Positions 33,501 to 42,301 of a DNA stretch of 64,000 bases are shown piece by piece. The DNA is taken from assembly GCA_964606895.1 (NCBI GenBank), contig CAZSHX010000002.1, positions 1-64,000 of the forward strand. Reading direction: 5' to 3'. The first letter of the stretch is position 1. Each line of letters begins with the position of its first letter. A model generated the notes under the pieces. It was not told the DNA's origin. It saw nothing but the letters and a program-made list of their open reading frames with translations, and did not search any database. This DNA comes from CAZSHX01 sp964606895. GTDB lineage: Bacteria; Bacteroidota; Ignavibacteria; Kapaibacteriales; UBA2268. Made by a program: the position numbers and the translations under genes.

Positions 33501-36500
33501 TCACTTTATCAAAATCATTTTTTCTCGCAACAAATTAGAGTGGGTTTGTAATACTATATAATAAATTCCCGATTCCAAATCCTCCGTTGAGAAAATCAGC
33601 TCGTAATTCCCGGCTTTCTTATCGCTGGCGAAAAGGACTTTTTTGGTTATGCCGAGTATATTGATTATGCTTATACTTGTTTGTCCATCTTCGAGCAAAG
33701 AGTATTTCATATAAGCTGATTCAGTTACAGGATTTGGGGAAAGTGTTTCAATTTGAGCTGAGGTGCTTAACTTCATCATCCTTACTCCTCCGGCTTCACA
33801 TAAGTCAAGCTCAAAAACACCATCATTCAGAATCTCAGCTTTGATTGTTGTATCAAGCCATTTGAAGTCTCTGAATATTAGGTCAGTTTTCGGGTATGCT
33901 CCCAAAAGTGCTTTGGTGTTGATTTCTGCCAACTGCATATTATCGGTTCGGGCATTTCCTTCCAGTTCAATAATATAATCAAATGAATTAATATCAAACT
34001 CAGGAAACAATTCGCTATTCTTGTGTACCCTTCCGTCTAACCTATTGTAACCCAAGTATTGAAGAACTTGACTGTTCCAGCTTATGCTTGTTATGAATGC
34101 CATACTGCCTTTAATATCAACATTTTTGGCTTCAATAATCCTAACCTCAAGGTCAACAAATGTTCCCGGATTGCCTTTTGGAAGGCTTGGAATTATTTTG
34201 AGAACAGTCAGCGAGGTCTTGTCATTGCCTTGAACAGCAAATGATGTTATTTTCGATGTTTTAATTTCGCCTTTATCCGTCTGTAAAGTTATAAATGCTT
34301 CGTCAGCACCGGAAGTTTTAGGTTTGAAGGCTACAACAAACTCAGCTTCATTCATTGGTTTTAAAATTGAAAGTATATCGGGCATTGTGTCTTTAATTGT
34401 GAACTGACCTGATTTGCTTTGGAATTCCACATTCGCAATTTTTACATTTTCTTCGCAAATATTTTTGAATTTTACTATACCGAGTTTTACTGTTTCGTAG
34501 CCCGGAATGATGTAGCATTTGGGTATTGCGATGTCCTTGGTGCTGATGCAGTCTCCTGCGGCATTTACTGATACTGAAATTGAATCGTAACCGACACAAC
34601 CCTTATCTGATGTCTGTACTATTTTTACTTTTCCTGTTTTGTTTTGGTCCCAAGTAACACTAATGCTTGCGTCTGTGTCTTTACCGGACAATGTGCCGTT
34701 TTCAATGAACCATTTGTAGCTATTCCCAGAGACAGTTGGAACCGAATAGCTTTCTTTAGCATTCAGAAAAACAATGTTTTTTCCACTGATTTTTGATTTG
34801 GGTAATGGATTAACCGTAATTGTCACTTTAGAACTTGCTGTATCTCCATTTGAATCAGATACTTGAAGTATATATGTTGTCGTTGATAACGGTGTTGCTT
34901 CGGGATTCGGCAATGTATCATTGCTTAACCCGGTGGAGGGTGTCCATACGAATTTGAACGGAGGTTTTCCGCCGGATGCAGGATTTTGGCTTCCGAGCTG
35001 AATTGTTTCTCTTTCGCAGATTTCTTTATCGGTTCCGGCAAAAACAATTAATTTATCGGGTGCCAATACGTTGACCGACAAAGTATCAGACTTCTTGCAA
35101 CCAGTGGTTGTGATGGTTTGAGTTATCGAAACAAGACCATTACCGGTTTGCAACCACTTAATCAGAACATCTTTTGCATTATCCACACCAATAATTTGTC
35201 CCCCCTTTGGCTGAGTCCATTTGTTAACTGTACCGTTGGGAATAAAGGCTGAATATGTTATTGTTTCTCCTGCTGTAGGATTTGGTTTTGAATCAGTAAT
35301 TTTTGGTGAAGGCAAAGGATTTACCTGAACATTCACTTCTGCTGTTGCGGTGCTGTCTCTTGAATCTTTGACAGTCAGAGTGTATTTTGTTAAAGTTTTC
35401 GGATATACTAAAGGATTTGGCAAAGTGTCATTAATCAAATTTGTGTTCGGTGTCCATTTGAATCTGTAGGGCGGCATACCTCCTGAAGTTGGATTAGCAT
35501 TCCCGATTTGCACTGTATCGCCTGAGCAAATTGATGCAGAGCCATTGATATTCAAACTGAGAACACCAGGGGAAGTTACATTAACAAGCAAGGTATCGCT
35601 GTTTTTGCATCCTGTGGCTGTAATCGTCTGTTCTAAGATTACTTTCCCGTTGCCGTTTGTTTGCCAGTTGATTTCGACAGCCTGACCGATTTTTGAGCCG
35701 GTAATAGTTCCACCAACGCAATTCCAAAGATTTTCTATTCCACCTGGTGTGACAGATGTGTATTGCTCTTTGTCACCTGTCAGTACATTGGCTTTGCCTG
35801 AAATATCGGGAACAGGAAGAGAATTGACAGTAACTTTTACATCGGCAAACCTAATGCTGTCTCTCGAATCGGTAACAGTAAGTCTGTAGGTTGTTGTTAT
35901 TTTTGGTGAAGCAATAGGATTTGGAATTGCATCATTGCTCAAATCTGTGTTTGGTGTCCACTTGAATTTAAACGGTGTTTTGCCGCCTGTAACAGGGTTT
36001 GCATTTCCTATTTGAATTGTATTGCCCTGGCAAATCTCTTTATCGGTTCCGGCATAGATTGAAAATGTCCCTGCTGAATTAATCTTTACAATTATTGAAT
36101 CTATATTTGAGCAAGTTGTATTTTGGTTTGTTTGTTCAAGGTATAGCATTCCGTTACCGGGAGAACCCCACTTGACATTTACATTTTGCTGGTCGTTAGC
36201 TCCCTGAATTGAGCCGCCCTTTGCCGTCCATATATTGTTAATACTTGTGGCTTTTGAAGATGTATAAGCTTCTGTGGTCTGTTCTTCGACAGTAAGTTTA
36301 CCTGTAATAGCTGGTTTTGGTAATGGGTTTATTGTTATATCCGTTAAGGTGGAGTTTTCACAACCGTCTAAAGTTGTTTGTACTAATTGTACAGAACCGA
36401 ATAAAGCATTTCCCCATGTTACATTGACTGCATTTGATGAACTTGAGCCATTGATTGCACCTCCTGTGACATACCATTGGTTTGTTCCGGTTATTGAACT

Positions 36501-38612
36501 TGCTGTATAATCTTGATTACTTCCTGCACAAAGAGAAGAAGTACCTAATATAATTGGGATTGGCAAAGGCTTGATGATTATGTTCGTTGTGGAAGAATCT
36601 TTGCAACCTAATGAAGTTTTTTGAACTAATTTTAGTGTGCCTGATGAGCTGTTTCCCCAAGTTATATTTGCTGTAGTTTGATTTGAAGCACCGTTTATTG
36701 AACCACCGCTTACATACCATTGGTTCGTTCCGGTAACTGCACTTGCCGAGTATGTCTGCTGACTGCCTGAACACAATGATGAAGTTCCTGAAATATTTGG
36801 TGTAGGAAGTGGATTAATGGAAACAGAAACACTTCCGGTCATGGTTTGAAAGCAGTTTGTTGTAGTGTTGGTTCCAAGAACTGTATAAGCACCAGCTAAA
36901 GTTTGATTGCCAAACGAAATTGCATTACCCGTTCCGCTGACGGGAGTGCCTGAATTGACTCCGTCTTTCTTAAGCTGATAGCTTACTCCGGTCTGTGAGC
37001 CGCTTAAACCCACAACCACACCTGTTCCGCCGGAACAATATGAACCACCGCCTGTAACGGATGAAAGTGTTGGTATTGGATTAATGGAAACAGATACGCT
37101 TCCCCACATAGTATGAGAGCAAGTTGTTGTTGTATTTGTTGCAACAACAGAATAGGTACCGGCTAATGTTTGATTTCCAAATGAAATCGCAATTCCTGTC
37201 CCGGCAACAGGAGTACCTGTATTTACTCCATCTCTCTTAAGCTGATAACTAATTCCACTTCGTGAATCGCTTAAACCAACTGTAACTCCCGACCCACCTT
37301 GGCAGTATGACCCACCGCCCGTAACTGAATAAAGAGGTGGTAAAGCATTAATAGTTATATTTATTCCGTTATTTGAACCAGTAATAGCGGGATTGCTGCT
37401 AATAACTCTGATTCTATATCCAGTTCCTGCTGTAATTGAAAGAGGTATTATAAAACCAATTGTTCCAGCTGATGTACTGTTTAAAGTTGATAATGATGTA
37501 GGATTTGCAAATGACCCAGAAGAGTCAGATAATTGAACTGTAAAAATATTTCCCGAATTAAAGGTTCCAGTTATCGTAAATGGAACTGAAACAGAATCAT
37601 ATTGGCAAAATCTTGATGGTGCTATTGTAGATGTTGAAATTGAATTTGAAGCATTTAAAATACCTGTATAAATATATCCAGTTGTGACACTTCGTCCAAT
37701 GACTAATTTTGTGCCATCAGAGGAACATGCAATATTATTTAAATAACTATTTGGACCAGAAGTTTGTTCTGACCAACTTACACCTGAATTCGTAGAAACA
37801 TACACGTAGCCTTGTCCAACTATTGCTGCTAATTTTGTGCCATCAGAAGAAGATGCAATATCCCACCATTCCCTACGACCTGATGAAATTTGAGCTGTCC
37901 AGTTAACACCAGAATTTGTTGATGTATAAATATAATCACCACCATCAGCTAAAGCTGCTAATTTTATGCCATCAGAGGAAGATGCAATGCCTTCCCAATA
38001 CCTGCTCCCTCCAGTTGTTTGTTGTGTCCAGTTAATACCAGAATTTGTTGATGTATAGATATAACCGCCCGAAACACATGCAACTAATTTTGTACCATCT
38101 GATGATGTAGCTATCCCATGCCAGGCTCTACTACCAGCGGAAGTTTGTTGTGTCCAATTAACACCAGAATTAGTTGATGTATAAATATAGCCTCCATAAA
38201 CTATTGAAGCTAAGTTTGTGCCGTCTGATGATGATACTATACCTTCCCATTGCCTACTTCCAGAAGAAGTTTGTTGCGACCAGTTAATACCAGAATTTGT
38301 CGATGTATAAATATATCCGCTATTTCCAGCAGCTGCTAATTTTGTTCCATTAGAAGAAGATGAAATACAATGCCATGAACGGGTACCAGAAGAAGTTTGA
38401 GCAGTCCAGTTTACACCTGAATTCGTTGATGTATATATATATCCAGATGAATAGTCACCTGCAACTAATTTAGTACCATCAGATGAAGATGCTATCCCAT
38501 GCCAAACCCTACTACCAGAATTAGTTTGCTGAGTCCAAGTGTAGTTTTGGGCAATAATCGAAGTTTGTATCAAACAAAGACTTAGAAGTACAACAAATTT
38601 TAGATTTTTCAT
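33501..38612 (-). CDS. Giant T9SS surface protein with repeat propeller and Ig modules
   Basis: I prefer the ATG at 38612 (1703 aa) over a TTG at 38624. It has a signal peptide (VVLLSLCLIQTSIIAQ). About seven near-identical repeats of roughly 42 residues follow (GYIYTSTNSGVNWTAQ, SSSDGTKLVA), forming a BNR/sortilin-like propeller (about residues 20-325). Many PKD/SprB-like Ig modules come next (about 330-1330), then the same ASH, cohesin and T9SS type A sorting modules as the protein at 18810. The final residues are LLREKMILIK. It probably acts as a long surface filament or adhesin. The repeats at DNA level (37690-38530) could allow copy-number change. Confidence 0.85.
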   Translation of the reverse strand: MKNLKFVVLLSLCLIQTSIIAQNYTWTQQTNSGSRVWHGIASSSDGTKLVAGDYSSGYIYTSTNSGVNWTAQTSSGTRSWHCISSSSNGTKLAAAGNSGYIYTSTNSGINWSQQTSSGSRQWEGIVSSSDGTNLASIVYGGYIYTSTNSGVNWTQQTSAGSRAWHGIATSSDGTKLVACVSGGYIYTSTNSGINWTQQTTGGSRYWEGIASSSDGIKLAALADGGDYIYTSTNSGVNWTAQISSGRREWWDIASSSDGTKLAAIVGQGYVYVSTNSGVSWSEQTSGPNSYLNNIACSSDGTKLVIGRSVTTGYIYTGILNASNSISTSTIAPSRFCQYDSVSVPFTITGTFNSGNIFTVQLSDSSGSFANPTSLSTLNSTSAGTIGFIIPLSITAGTGYRIRVISSNPAITGSNNGINITINALPPLYSVTGGGSYCQGGSGVTVGLSDSRSGISYQLKRDGVNTGTPVAGTGIAISFGNQTLAGTYSVVATNTTTTCSHTMWGSVSVSINPIPTLSSVTGGGSYCSGGTGVVVGLSGSQTGVSYQLKKDGVNSGTPVSGTGNAISFGNQTLAGAYTVLGTNTTTNCFQTMTGSVSVSINPLPTPNISGTSSLCSGSQQTYSASAVTGTNQWYVSGGSINGASNQTTANITWGNSSSGTLKLVQKTSLGCKDSSTTNIIIKPLPIPIILGTSSLCAGSNQDYTASSITGTNQWYVTGGAINGSSSSNAVNVTWGNALFGSVQLVQTTLDGCENSTLTDITINPLPKPAITGKLTVEEQTTEAYTSSKATSINNIWTAKGGSIQGANDQQNVNVKWGSPGNGMLYLEQTNQNTTCSNIDSIIVKINSAGTFSIYAGTDKEICQGNTIQIGNANPVTGGKTPFKFKWTPNTDLSNDAIPNPIASPKITTTYRLTVTDSRDSIRFADVKVTVNSLPVPDISGKANVLTGDKEQYTSVTPGGIENLWNCVGGTITGSKIGQAVEINWQTNGNGKVILEQTITATGCKNSDTLLVNVTSPGVLSLNINGSASICSGDTVQIGNANPTSGGMPPYRFKWTPNTNLINDTLPNPLVYPKTLTKYTLTVKDSRDSTATAEVNVQVNPLPSPKITDSKPNPTAGETITYSAFIPNGTVNKWTQPKGGQIIGVDNAKDVLIKWLQTGNGLVSITQTITTTGCKKSDTLSVNVLAPDKLIVFAGTDKEICERETIQLGSQNPASGGKPPFKFVWTPSTGLSNDTLPNPEATPLSTTTYILQVSDSNGDTASSKVTITVNPLPKSKISGKNIVFLNAKESYSVPTVSGNSYKWFIENGTLSGKDTDASISVTWDQNKTGKVKIVQTSDKGCVGYDSISVSVNAAGDCISTKDIAIPKCYIIPGYETVKLGIVKFKNICEENVKIANVEFQSKSGQFTIKDTMPDILSILKPMNEAEFVVAFKPKTSGADEAFITLQTDKGEIKTSKITSFAVQGNDKTSLTVLKIIPSLPKGNPGTFVDLEVRIIEAKNVDIKGSMAFITSISWNSQVLQYLGYNRLDGRVHKNSELFPEFDINSFDYIIELEGNARTDNMQLAEINTKALLGAYPKTDLIFRDFKWLDTTIKAEILNDGVFELDLCEAGGVRMMKLSTSAQIETLSPNPVTESAYMKYSLLEDGQTSISIINILGITKKVLFASDKKAGNYELIFSTEDLESGIYYIVLQTHSNLLREKMILIK

Positions 38613-38620
38613 GTTATTTT

Positions 38621-39427
38621 TCAAGAATTTAATTCAATTTGGTTAAAATATGGTCTTTGGGATTTCTTATTATTTCTTTCATAATAAACACTTAAGATTG
38701 AATTTATTAAAGATTGTAATGCTAAATCATAGTTTTTTTGATGATTATTATAATTAACTACTGTATGCTCGACCTTTACCATCTCTTTGTAATTTTCATG
38801 CAAAGGTGTTTCTTTATAAATTGTGAAGTCCTTTAAGCAAGTAACATAATAAATTGAATCATCAAAGCATTTATTTTCTTCAAGCAATAATGTTGAAATA
38901 AGGTCAAGGTTTTTTTCAATAATTATTCCCTCATTTTTAAAACCGAACAAAGCTGTCATAGGATTTCTGATGGTTGAACTTGAACATAGGTAAAGATTTT
39001 TTAGAATTTTTGGACATTCAGACTTTAAATCAGCCAATCTTAATGTTTTCTTGACAGAGATTATTCCAAGTACCCCTTCGGGTGGTACAATAACGAATTC
39101 TTGAAATTTTTCATAAATAGGAAAATTGCCAGTATCATATATAATTATATCAATTTGGGTTGAGGCTTCGAATTTATCATTTTCTGCATGTTTTTTTAAA
39201 ATAAAACCAGAGAATACTCCAATATTACTTGGTAAATGTTTTATCAAAAAATTTCTTAAAATACTTTCTACAAACCTTCCCTCTTCTGCTGTATGTTGGC
39301 TACCTTTTCTGACCTTTGAAGGCAAAAGTGTTTCAAAGTTCTTATATGCCTTAAACATGCTTTCAGCTTCAGAAGCAAAAAAATCTCTTATTCTTAAATC
39401 AATTGCTTTATCGTTCTTTTGTCTCAT
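38621..39427 (-). CDS. DUF6602-type, PD-(D/E)XK-nuclease-like protein
   Basis: This 268-aa cytoplasmic-type protein contains GSQHTAEEGRFVESILRNFL, HLPSNIGVFSGFI, STQIDIIIYD and EGVLGIISVKK, the order seen in DUF6602-type proteins with a restriction-endonuclease-like core. The Asp of QIDIIIYD and the Lys of SVKK would be the metal-site residues; Ser replaces the usual Glu/Gln before V-K, which may weaken activity. It has no signal peptide and sits just upstream of a giant T9SS gene (stop and start about 8 nt apart), inside an otherwise envelope-related operon. Proteins of this type occur in defence-rich regions; the function here is unknown. Confidence 0.6.
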   Translation of the reverse strand: MRQKNDKAIDLRIRDFFASEAESMFKAYKNFETLLPSKVRKGSQHTAEEGRFVESILRNFLIKHLPSNIGVFSGFILKKHAENDKFEASTQIDIIIYDTGNFPIYEKFQEFVIVPPEGVLGIISVKKTLRLADLKSECPKILKNLYLCSSSTIRNPMTALFGFKNEGIIIEKNLDLISTLLLEENKCFDDSIYYVTCLKDFTIYKETPLHENYKEMVKVEHTVVNYNNHQKNYDLALQSLINSILSVYYERNNKKSQRPYFNQIELNS

Positions 39428-39578
39428 TTCAAACTCCTAATTAATTAATGGAAACTCTATTATGTTACTCTTTCTCGCAAACCCTCTTATAAAGTGACTT
39501 AAATGAATTTTTGCTTTAAAATGACTGCCAGTCTTAATCCTGTAGTTATGTTTTTCTTCATTTTTCTTTACTCATCCT

Positions 39579-40811
39579 TTATCTTACCACCTGAAAAGCC
39601 CTCGACAAAGTGCCGTTGGAGTGTTTCAGGAATATGTAATAAGTTCCGGTGGATATTCCGTTCAAGCTGATATTGAAATCAGAATTACCTGTTATGATTG
39701 CACCTTCAAAAACGTTCATGATTTTTTCACCAATCAAATTGTATAATCCCAAGCTGATGTTTTCATCTGAATTGCTTTCAATATAAATTTTTAAATTATC
39801 ATTCATCGGATTGGGCTGGCAATGATAAAAAGAAATCGTATTCGGTTTATTTGTAAATTGATAATCCTCAACCGAGTTTGGCTTAAGTTCATATTTTAAA
39901 ATCGTTCCGCCGTAACCAGCCGCCCATCCGGTTGTTGAATCAATAAAATTAACACTCCAGAGAGTGTTAATTGTACCCGAATTTTGGGGAATCCAATCTG
40001 TACCGCCATTTGTTGTTTTGACAATTGTACCATTCCTTCCGACCGCCCAACCATTATTACGGTCTGCGAAACTAATTCCAAAAAGATTTAGTGCCGTTGT
40101 AGAATTCTGAGATGTCCATTCTCCACCGCCATTAGTAGTTTTGACGATTGTACCGCCATAACCTACAGCCCAGCCTGTGGTTGAGTTGATAAAATGCAAC
40201 ACCTCAAAAGCATTTGAAGTACCTGAATTTTGTGATTCCCAAGTCAGCCCACCATTTTTCGTTCCGATAATGGTACCATTCTGACCGACCGCCCAACCAA
40301 TGTCAGAGTTTGCAAATTGCACGCCCGTAAGATAATTTGTTGTCCCTGAACTCAGGACATTCCAAGAATACCCACCATTTGTAGTTTTAAAAATATTACC
40401 CAAAGCACCTACAGCCCAACCAATATCGGAATTTGCAAAATACACAGCTAACATCGGCAACCAAGGATTGAGATTATTAGGATTCTCATTTATCCAACTG
40501 GTGCCACCGTCAATGGTTTTTAAAAGTGTGCATGAATCCCCTACAGCCCAACCTGTATTCGAATCTAAAAAAAAGAATCCAGCCAGATAATGATTGATAC
40601 CTGTGTTTAGGCTGTACCAGGAATTTCCGCCATTTGTTGTTTTTACCATGACACCGCCCTGACCGACAGCCCAGCCAATGTTTTGGTTAATGAATTGAAC
40701 TCCTAAAAGGTCTGTATTTGTACCGCTATTTTGATTTGACCAATTTTGAGCATTTAAAAATATTGGAAACAAAATTATAATACACCATAAATAAAGCATT
40801 GTTTTTGACAT
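39579..40811 (-). CDS. YCF48-type propeller protein with T9SS sorting domain
   Basis: This 410-aa protein has a signal peptide (LWCIIILFPIFLNAQ), then seven repeats of about 43 residues with the pattern GWAVG..G.I.KTTNGG..W..QNSGT (about residues 22-320), as in YCF48/BNR propellers. A T9SS type A sorting domain ends it (CQPNPMNDNLKIYIE, ending GTLSRAFQVVR). It is likely a secreted or surface propeller. The YCF48 family name comes from photosystem II assembly, but in Bacteroidota these repeats are common in exported proteins of unknown role. Confidence 0.85.
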   Translation of the reverse strand: MSKTMLYLWCIIILFPIFLNAQNWSNQNSGTNTDLLGVQFINQNIGWAVGQGGVMVKTTNGGNSWYSLNTGINHYLAGFFFLDSNTGWAVGDSCTLLKTIDGGTSWINENPNNLNPWLPMLAVYFANSDIGWAVGALGNIFKTTNGGYSWNVLSSGTTNYLTGVQFANSDIGWAVGQNGTIIGTKNGGLTWESQNSGTSNAFEVLHFINSTTGWAVGYGGTIVKTTNGGGEWTSQNSTTALNLFGISFADRNNGWAVGRNGTIVKTTNGGTDWIPQNSGTINTLWSVNFIDSTTGWAAGYGGTILKYELKPNSVEDYQFTNKPNTISFYHCQPNPMNDNLKIYIESNSDENISLGLYNLIGEKIMNVFEGAIITGNSDFNISLNGISTGTYYIFLKHSNGTLSRAFQVVR

Positions 40812-40883
40812 TTTTTCCCTAAGGTTATTAAATTATATAAATTTTTAGTTTTTTTGACTTCATTCTCCATTTTCATTAACAAT

Positions 40884-42281
40884 CTACCTCACCACTACCA
40901 ATCTCTTTTGGTACAATCCACTTGCTGTTTTCATAACAAGGGAATACATCCCAGATTCCAAATCCTCAGTTGAGAATAAGAGTTCATAATTCCCAGATTT
41001 CTTTTCACCGGAGAATAGGACTTTTTTGGTTATGCCGAGAGTATTGATTATGCTGATACTTGTTTGACCGTCTTCGAGCAAAGAGAATTTCATATAGGCT
41101 GATTCTGTTACAGGGTTTGGTGAAAGAGTTTCAATCATAGCAGGTACGCTTAGTTTTAACAATCTAATGCTATCAGCATGGCAGACGTTAATATAAACTA
41201 TGCTGTCTATCAATGCCTGATATGCTTTGATTGTTGTATCAGTCCATGAGAATGCATTTTTACCGCTGAATATAACTTTTGAACTGTCTGACAAACCCAA
41301 CAAAGCCTTAAACTTAATGTCAATCAGATAATCATTCCCTTTGGCTCTGTTTGTGTTCACTCGCAGGATATTTGTATTCTGTCCCATCTGACCGGGCATT
41401 GTTGCAACGTAATATTGCTGTTGCCACTGCAAAACGCTTTTGTCATATTCCAGATATGCCGTAAATTCCTGAGGGTCAACTTCAATCGGCGGATTTTCGC
41501 TTTTTAATCTCATTCTGATTGTAACTATTTCGCCCGGATTTACTCGCAATTTATCGGAGGATAATTCAATTTCAGTTATCGAAGTTCCGTTGGGAATGGT
41601 TGTGCCCTCTCCTTTCAAAGTCGCTCCGGATTTGGTTCCATGAGTAAATACCTGTATTGAAGATTCATAGCTTTTTATTTCAGTTGGAAGAAACCTGACA
41701 GTTAACTTGAAACTCGCTTTTGGTCCTAAAGAAACAGGAAATTGGTTCGAACACTTAAAAATGGCATCCGAAATCAAAACTGAATCCAGTTGAATAGTTT
41801 GGTTGGTTTTATTTGTAACCGTAACTTCGCCGATATGTCCACCGGCTCGATTAATCACAGCGTCAACCGGTTTTTTACCAAAATCATAATTTGAAACGGT
41901 AATATATGGATTAGTTGTATTCACGGCATTGATAACAATTGGTTTCTCCGATGAATCCGTGCATCCGTTTGAAGTAACTATAACCAGTTTCAATTTTCCG
42001 TTCCCGGCTTTACCCCAATTCACGGACAGATTGTTTTGGTTCTTAATAGAAGCATCGCCCTCGGTAATCTCCCATATATAAACAGCTCCGATTTGAGAAA
42101 CTACTGAATAGTTTTCAGTACTGTTCTCATTAACAGAAGTATTGCCCGAAAACGATACATCAGGCGAAGGATATATCGGAAAAACCATGGTAGTATCCGA
42201 TGAGGAGAATAATGGCACCGATGTAAGTACCATTAAAATCATACACAATTTTAAATGTTTTATTTTCATCCTTTTTCTCAT
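40884..42281 (-). CDS. T9SS-sorted protein with PKD, ASH and cohesin-like domains
   Basis: This 465-aa protein has a signal peptide (LKLCMILMVLTSVPLFSS; an internal Met at 42269 is an alternative start). One PKD-like module follows (about residues 35-115), then an ASH-like domain (about 120-230) and a cohesin-like domain (about 235-370). The T9SS type A sorting domain is nearly identical to that of the proteins at 18810 and 33501 (LSPNPVTESAYMKFSLLEDG, ending KRLVVVR). It looks like a short version of the large paralogs. A surface role is inferred. Confidence 0.8.
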   Translation of the reverse strand: MRKRMKIKHLKLCMILMVLTSVPLFSSSDTTMVFPIYPSPDVSFSGNTSVNENSTENYSVVSQIGAVYIWEITEGDASIKNQNNLSVNWGKAGNGKLKLVIVTSNGCTDSSEKPIVINAVNTTNPYITVSNYDFGKKPVDAVINRAGGHIGEVTVTNKTNQTIQLDSVLISDAIFKCSNQFPVSLGPKASFKLTVRFLPTEIKSYESSIQVFTHGTKSGATLKGEGTTIPNGTSITEIELSSDKLRVNPGEIVTIRMRLKSENPPIEVDPQEFTAYLEYDKSVLQWQQQYYVATMPGQMGQNTNILRVNTNRAKGNDYLIDIKFKALLGLSDSSKVIFSGKNAFSWTDTTIKAYQALIDSIVYINVCHADSIRLLKLSVPAMIETLSPNPVTESAYMKFSLLEDGQTSISIINTLGITKKVLFSGEKKSGNYELLFSTEDLESGMYSLVMKTASGLYQKRLVVVR

Positions 42282-42301
42282 TTTTATTTTCTATTCATAA
42301 T

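Noticed and set aside
36274..36510. Plus-strand frames inside the large minus-strand genes
   Set aside because: They are antisense shadows of long, motif-rich coding sequences.
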